Positions 60,876 to 64,000 of a stretch of 64,000 nucleotides of DNA are shown here, piece after piece. The stretch lies in the NCBI RefSeq assembly GCF_042752395.1, contig NZ_JBHYXZ010000034.1:1-64000 (forward strand), in the 5' to 3' direction. The DNA comes from Actinosynnema sp042752395 (GTDB lineage Bacteria; Actinomycetota; Actinomycetes; Mycobacteriales; Pseudonocardiaceae). The notes beneath the pieces are model-generated. The model saw only the letters and a program-made list of their open reading frames with translations, ran no database searches and was not told the DNA's origin. A program made the position numbers and the translations under genes. The first letter of the stretch is position 1, and each line of letters begins with the position of its first letter.

Positions 60876-62075
60876 ATGACCAGGCGCTACCTGCTGATAC
60901 CGCTCGCCGTCGCCACCGTCCTGACCGCGGGGCTCGTCGCACCCGCCGCGGCCGCGGGCGCGACCGAGTGGCGAGCCGACCTGACCACCGTGGACGCCGA
61001 CGACAACGGCGTCACCACGCACGACGGCGCGGTGCGGCTCGACCGCGCCGCGCCGACGCCCGCCAGCGCGCGGGCCGCGCTGCGGACCGGGTTCCTGCAA
61101 CTCGACCCGCGCACCCTCGCCGCGCCGGTGAACGCCGTCGCGGCGACCGTGAAGAGCACCGTGCCCGCCGGGGCGGAGGTCGCCGTGGACGTGCGCGGCG
61201 CGCTCGGCGACGGGCAGTGGACCGAGTGGGTCGAGGCGCGCCCCGACGCGCCGGCCGTGCTGCCGACCGCCGTCACGACCGTGCAGGTCCGGCTCGCGCT
61301 CACGGCCGAGAAGGCGTCGCCCGAGGTCAGCCGGCTCGACCTGCGGGCGTTCACGACGGTCGCGGCGGCGGGGGTCGGCGCGCAGGCCGCGGGCCTGTCC
61401 TACCGCGTCTACGCCACCCGCGAGGGCCTGGTCGGCGGCACCACGGCGAACGGGCACGTCATCGTGAGCCGCGACCACTTCGTCGCCCTGCCGTCGCGGC
61501 GCGGCCTGTCCGCCAAGGGCACCGGCACCTACAGCGTCCGGGTGTGCGCGGCGAACGGCCGGTGCGAGTGGGCGCCGGTGTGGGACGTCGGCCCGTGGAA
61601 CACCAAGGACGACTACTGGAACCCGTCGTCCACCCGCGAGATGTGGAAGGACCTGCCGCAGGGCAAGCCGGAGGCGCAGGCCGCGTACCAGGACGGCTAC
61701 AACGGCGGCAAGGACCAGTTCGGCCGGGCCGTGGCCAACCCGGCGGGCATCGACCTGGCCGACGGCACGTTCTGGGACGGCCTGCAGCTCACCGACAACG
61801 CCTGGGTCACCGTCACCTACCAGTGGACCGGTTCCGGCCCGGCCGGGTTCATCCGCACCGCGGGCGACCCGCTGAACGTGCGCAGCGGCGCGACCTCCAC
61901 CGCCTCCCAGGTCGGGCTGGCCGCGAACTACGCGCAGGTGCGGGTCGAGTGCCAGGTCACCGGCCAGTCGGTGACGGGCAGCCAGGGCACGTCGAACATC
62001 TGGTACCGGATCGCGACGGGCAAGTTCGTCGCGCGGGCGTACGTGTCGGGCGTCTCCGGCGCCACCGCCTGCTGA
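60876..62075 (+). CDS. Secreted protein with C-terminal SH3-like domain
   Basis: 399 residues. The signal peptide (about 1-27, ending APAAAAG) is followed by a beta-rich domain with repeated VRLAL and WTEWVEARPD patterns like those before actinomycete cell-wall hydrolases, then a Trp/Tyr-rich middle region and a bacterial SH3-type end (DPLNVRSGATSTASQVGL, IWYRIATGKFVARAYV). No catalytic hydrolase motif is recognised. It likely binds peptidoglycan. ATG at 60876 follows GAGGAG. Confidence 0.75.
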   Translation: MTRRYLLIPLAVATVLTAGLVAPAAAAGATEWRADLTTVDADDNGVTTHDGAVRLDRAAPTPASARAALRTGFLQLDPRTLAAPVNAVAATVKSTVPAGAEVAVDVRGALGDGQWTEWVEARPDAPAVLPTAVTTVQVRLALTAEKASPEVSRLDLRAFTTVAAAGVGAQAAGLSYRVYATREGLVGGTTANGHVIVSRDHFVALPSRRGLSAKGTGTYSVRVCAANGRCEWAPVWDVGPWNTKDDYWNPSSTREMWKDLPQGKPEAQAAYQDGYNGGKDQFGRAVANPAGIDLADGTFWDGLQLTDNAWVTVTYQWTGSGPAGFIRTAGDPLNVRSGATSTASQVGLAANYAQVRVECQVTGQSVTGSQGTSNIWYRIATGKFVARAYVSGVSGATAC

Positions 62076-62127
62076 TCACGGCCACCCGGGAGCGGGTCCC
62101 CGTTCACCATGTCGGAGGATGTCCGGC

Positions 62128-63000
62128 ATGGCCACAGTCGCCCAGTGGGTATCGGGGACCCGCCCCCGCACGCTGCCGAACTCGATCGCGCCGGTGCTGG
62201 TGGGCGCGGGCGCCGCGCACCACATCGACGGGTTCAACGCGGCGTGGGCGCTGCTGGCGCTGGTGGTGTCGGTCGCGTTGCAGGTGGGCGTGAACTACGC
62301 CAACGACTACTCCGACGGCATCCGCGGCACGGACGCCGACCGGGTAGGGCCGTTCCGGCTGGTCGGGTCGGGCGCGGCCAACCCGAAGGCGGTGCGGGCG
62401 GCGGCGTTCGCGGCGCTGGGCGTGGCGGCGGTGGCGGGCCTGGTGCTCGTGCTGCTGACCGGCCGGTACTGGATGGTGGCCTTCGGCGCGGTGTGCATCG
62501 CGGCGGCGTGGTTCTACACCGGCGGGCGCAAGCCGTACGGGTACGCGGGCCTGGGCGAGCTGGCCGTGTTCGTGTTCTTCGGCCCGGCGGCGGTGCTGGG
62601 CACGCTGTACGTGATGACCGGCGAGGTCACCGGGATCGGCATCGGCGGCGCGGTCGCGATGGGCTCCTTCTCCACCGGCGTGATGATCGCGAACAGCCTG
62701 CGCGACATCCCGACCGACGTGCGGGCGGGCAAGCGCACGCTGGCGTCCACCCTGGGCGACCGCGACTCCCGCCGCCTCTACCTGGCGCTGGTCTGCATCC
62801 CGTTCGTGATCACCCTGGCGATCGGCCTGCGCGTCCCGCTGGCGTTGATCGGGTTCCTCGCCCTGCCCCTGGCGATCATCGGCGCGCGGCGCGTGCTGGG
62901 CGGCGCGAAGGGGCGCGACCTGATCCCCGTGCTGCGCGACACCGGCCTGGCCATGCTGGTGTGGGGCATCGCCGTGCCGGTCGCGCTGGTGCTGGGCTGA
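62128..63000 (+). CDS. menA: 1,4-dihydroxy-2-naphthoate prenyltransferase MenA
   Basis: 290 residues, UbiA superfamily with eight or nine helices. NYANDYSDGIRGTDADR is the first Asp-rich motif (Mg and diphosphate), and NSLRDIPTDVRAGKRTLA the second. It attaches the prenyl tail in the membrane, ahead of MenG and MenJ. ATG at 62128 follows GGAGG at 9 nt; the ATG at 62119 is directly abutting that site and cannot use it. Confidence 0.95.
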   Translation: MATVAQWVSGTRPRTLPNSIAPVLVGAGAAHHIDGFNAAWALLALVVSVALQVGVNYANDYSDGIRGTDADRVGPFRLVGSGAANPKAVRAAAFAALGVAAVAGLVLVLLTGRYWMVAFGAVCIAAAWFYTGGRKPYGYAGLGELAVFVFFGPAAVLGTLYVMTGEVTGIGIGGAVAMGSFSTGVMIANSLRDIPTDVRAGKRTLASTLGDRDSRRLYLALVCIPFVITLAIGLRVPLALIGFLALPLAIIGARRVLGGAKGRDLIPVLRDTGLAMLVWGIAVPVALVLG

Positions 63001-63072
63001 GACATTCGGCCATTGGTGGCCGATACGGCGCATCCGGGGCCGACCGGCCGACCGGGGCGCTAGAACGGTGGC

Positions 63073-63720
63073 ATGCGCGGGCTGCGGGCGTTCGGGTCGC
63101 TGTGCGCGGGCGTGGCCGTGCTCGTCGTGTGCTGGTCGGCGGCCTTGGCGACGCTCGCCGGGATGATGATGGTCCAGCCGGGCCGGGGCTGGTGGACGTT
63201 CCTCGGCATCCCCCTCGTGCTGGTCCTCCTCGCCGTCGGGTTCGGCCTGGCGATGGCGCACGACGAGGCGTCGGGCTCCGGCGGGACCCTGAACGCGCTC
63301 ATCGTGTTCTTCCTCGTGGCGTGCGGCGCGCTCATGGTGGCGGGCGGCGTGGCGTACTTCTCCGGCGCGCAGGTCTACCAGGCGCACCTCGGCACGCGGG
63401 CCGAAGCGGTCATCTCGTCCACCATCGGGTTCAACGGCGAGTCCGGCGGCGTGGTGAGGCGCTGGTACTACGTCGACGACGCCGTCACCGGCGAAAGCCT
63501 CGGCCCCCTGGCGACCCCGCCCGAGAACGCGGAGGAGGGCACGCGCGTCACGGTCCTCGTGGACCCCCACGGCTGGATCCGACCCGTGCCCGCCGACAGC
63601 GCGGCCAGGACGGCGGCGCCGACCGCGATCGCGCTCGGCGCGGCGGGCGTCGTGCTCCTCGGCGCCCTCGCCGTGCTCGCGACGGGGTTGTGGGCGTCCG
63701 CTACCAGGCGTCCTCGGTGA
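63073..63720 (+). CDS. DUF3592-like membrane protein
   Basis: 215 residues with about four membrane segments (10-32, 40-60, 78-100, 180-204) and a polar domain between the third and fourth (TRAEAVISSTIGFNGESGG, VRRWYYVDD, RVTVLVDPHGW), which resembles the DUF3592 domain of the protein at 51516. Function unknown. ATG at 63073 follows TAGAAC by 6 nt. Its end overlaps the convergent gene by 20 nt. Confidence 0.65.
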   Translation: MRGLRAFGSLCAGVAVLVVCWSAALATLAGMMMVQPGRGWWTFLGIPLVLVLLAVGFGLAMAHDEASGSGGTLNALIVFFLVACGALMVAGGVAYFSGAQVYQAHLGTRAEAVISSTIGFNGESGGVVRRWYYVDDAVTGESLGPLATPPENAEEGTRVTVLVDPHGWIRPVPADSAARTAAPTAIALGAAGVVLLGALAVLATGLWASATRRPR

Positions 63721-64000
63721 AGCTCATCGGCTCGTCGTCGTCGGCCGGTTCGGGCTTGGGGGGTGCGACGCGGGGCTCCTCGCCGCGGCACAGGGCGGTC
63801 AGGGCGTCGCGGTCGGCTTCCAGCGCCGCCTTCACGCCCCGGTCGTCCGCGGCCTCGCCCATGAGCACCTGCCGCCAGCTCAGGTAGCCGCCCGCGATCC
63901 GCCGCTGCAACGCCTGCAACTCCGGCGACGCGGCGTTCGACTTCGCGTACTGCATGACCCGTCGCACGTCGTCGGCCGACGGTTCCCGCTGCGGCCGGCG
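63701..64000 (-). CDS. Hypothetical protein, 5' end beyond the window
   Basis: At least 99 residues; the frame stays open to the window edge, so the start is not seen. The visible part has a basic helix region (VRRVMQYAKSNAASPELQALQRR), WRQVLMGEAADDRGVKAALEADRDAL and an acidic Pro-rich end. Not recognised. Confidence 0.6.
   Translation of the reverse strand, partial: RRPQREPSADDVRRVMQYAKSNAASPELQALQRRIAGGYLSWRQVLMGEAADDRGVKAALEADRDALTALCRGEEPRVAPPKPEPADDDEPMSFTEDAW

Overview
The window looks like a chromosomal segment of a high-GC filamentous actinomycete. Gene content (menaquinone genes, mycothiol-type and DUF397/XRE proteins, KorAB, Lrp plus dimethylargininase, many GTG starts and leaderless promoters) suggests a Pseudonocardiaceae member of the Saccharothrix/Actinosynnema/Lentzea type. 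That placement is inferred from gene content only. It is a draft assembly: there is an N run at 14414-14423, and G/C homopolymer stretches at 1-115, 11351-11423 and around the N run look like contig-end errors.

Layout. 1-5 kb (minus): tRNA-Thr, tRNA-Met, rpmG, hadA, hadB in the conserved actinobacterial order, then a membrane GGDEF-EAL protein. 4.5-8 kb: PhzF-like and GNAT enzymes, a small protein, a perfect LexA-type box with a hairpin RNA start, tRNA-Tyr, yajQ and a decayed gene. 8-15.5 kb: rfbA, an htpX operon led by an orphan nuoB/nuoC/nuoI trio, LysR and AraC regulators, a DinB-fold protein and a PF04672 methyltransferase. 15.7-23 kb: ddaH with a divergent Lrp regulator, an enoyl-CoA hydratase-like gene, korAB and a membrane-anchored acidic protein. 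23-46 kb: a RarD-type permease, a polyprenyl diphosphate synthase, the complete 14-gene nuo operon (nuoA to nuoN, minus strand) under two Rex-type operators, menJ, menG and two mannosyltransferase-like genes. 46-52 kb: an inositol monophosphatase, paaABCDE and two small membrane proteins. 52-64 kb: menF, an immunity-like gene, a duplicated XRE/DUF397 locus, an M1 peptidase, menD, menB, menE, a secreted SH3-like protein, menA, and the edge of another gene.

How it fits together. Most of the segment serves electron transport. KorAB makes reduced ferredoxin and succinyl-CoA. Complex I oxidises NADH into the menaquinone pool. MenF, MenD, MenE, MenB, MenA, MenG and MenJ, with a prenyl diphosphate synthase, build that menaquinone. 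The Rex-like sites upstream of nuoA would tie complex I expression to NADH/NAD balance.

Most notable unexplained signals: (1) two mirrored repeat arrays (24.16-24.34 and 43.54-43.77 kb) made of tandem units of about 20-22 bp followed by their reverse complements, each abutting a stop codon; (2) a perfect SOS-type promoter at 6582-6610 whose predicted transcript begins exactly at a 17-bp hairpin and has no convincing gene; (3) an XRE/DUF397 locus duplicated together with fragments of both neighbouring genes. About a dozen genes start with a TANNNT box 6-9 nt before the start codon, implying leaderless mRNAs.
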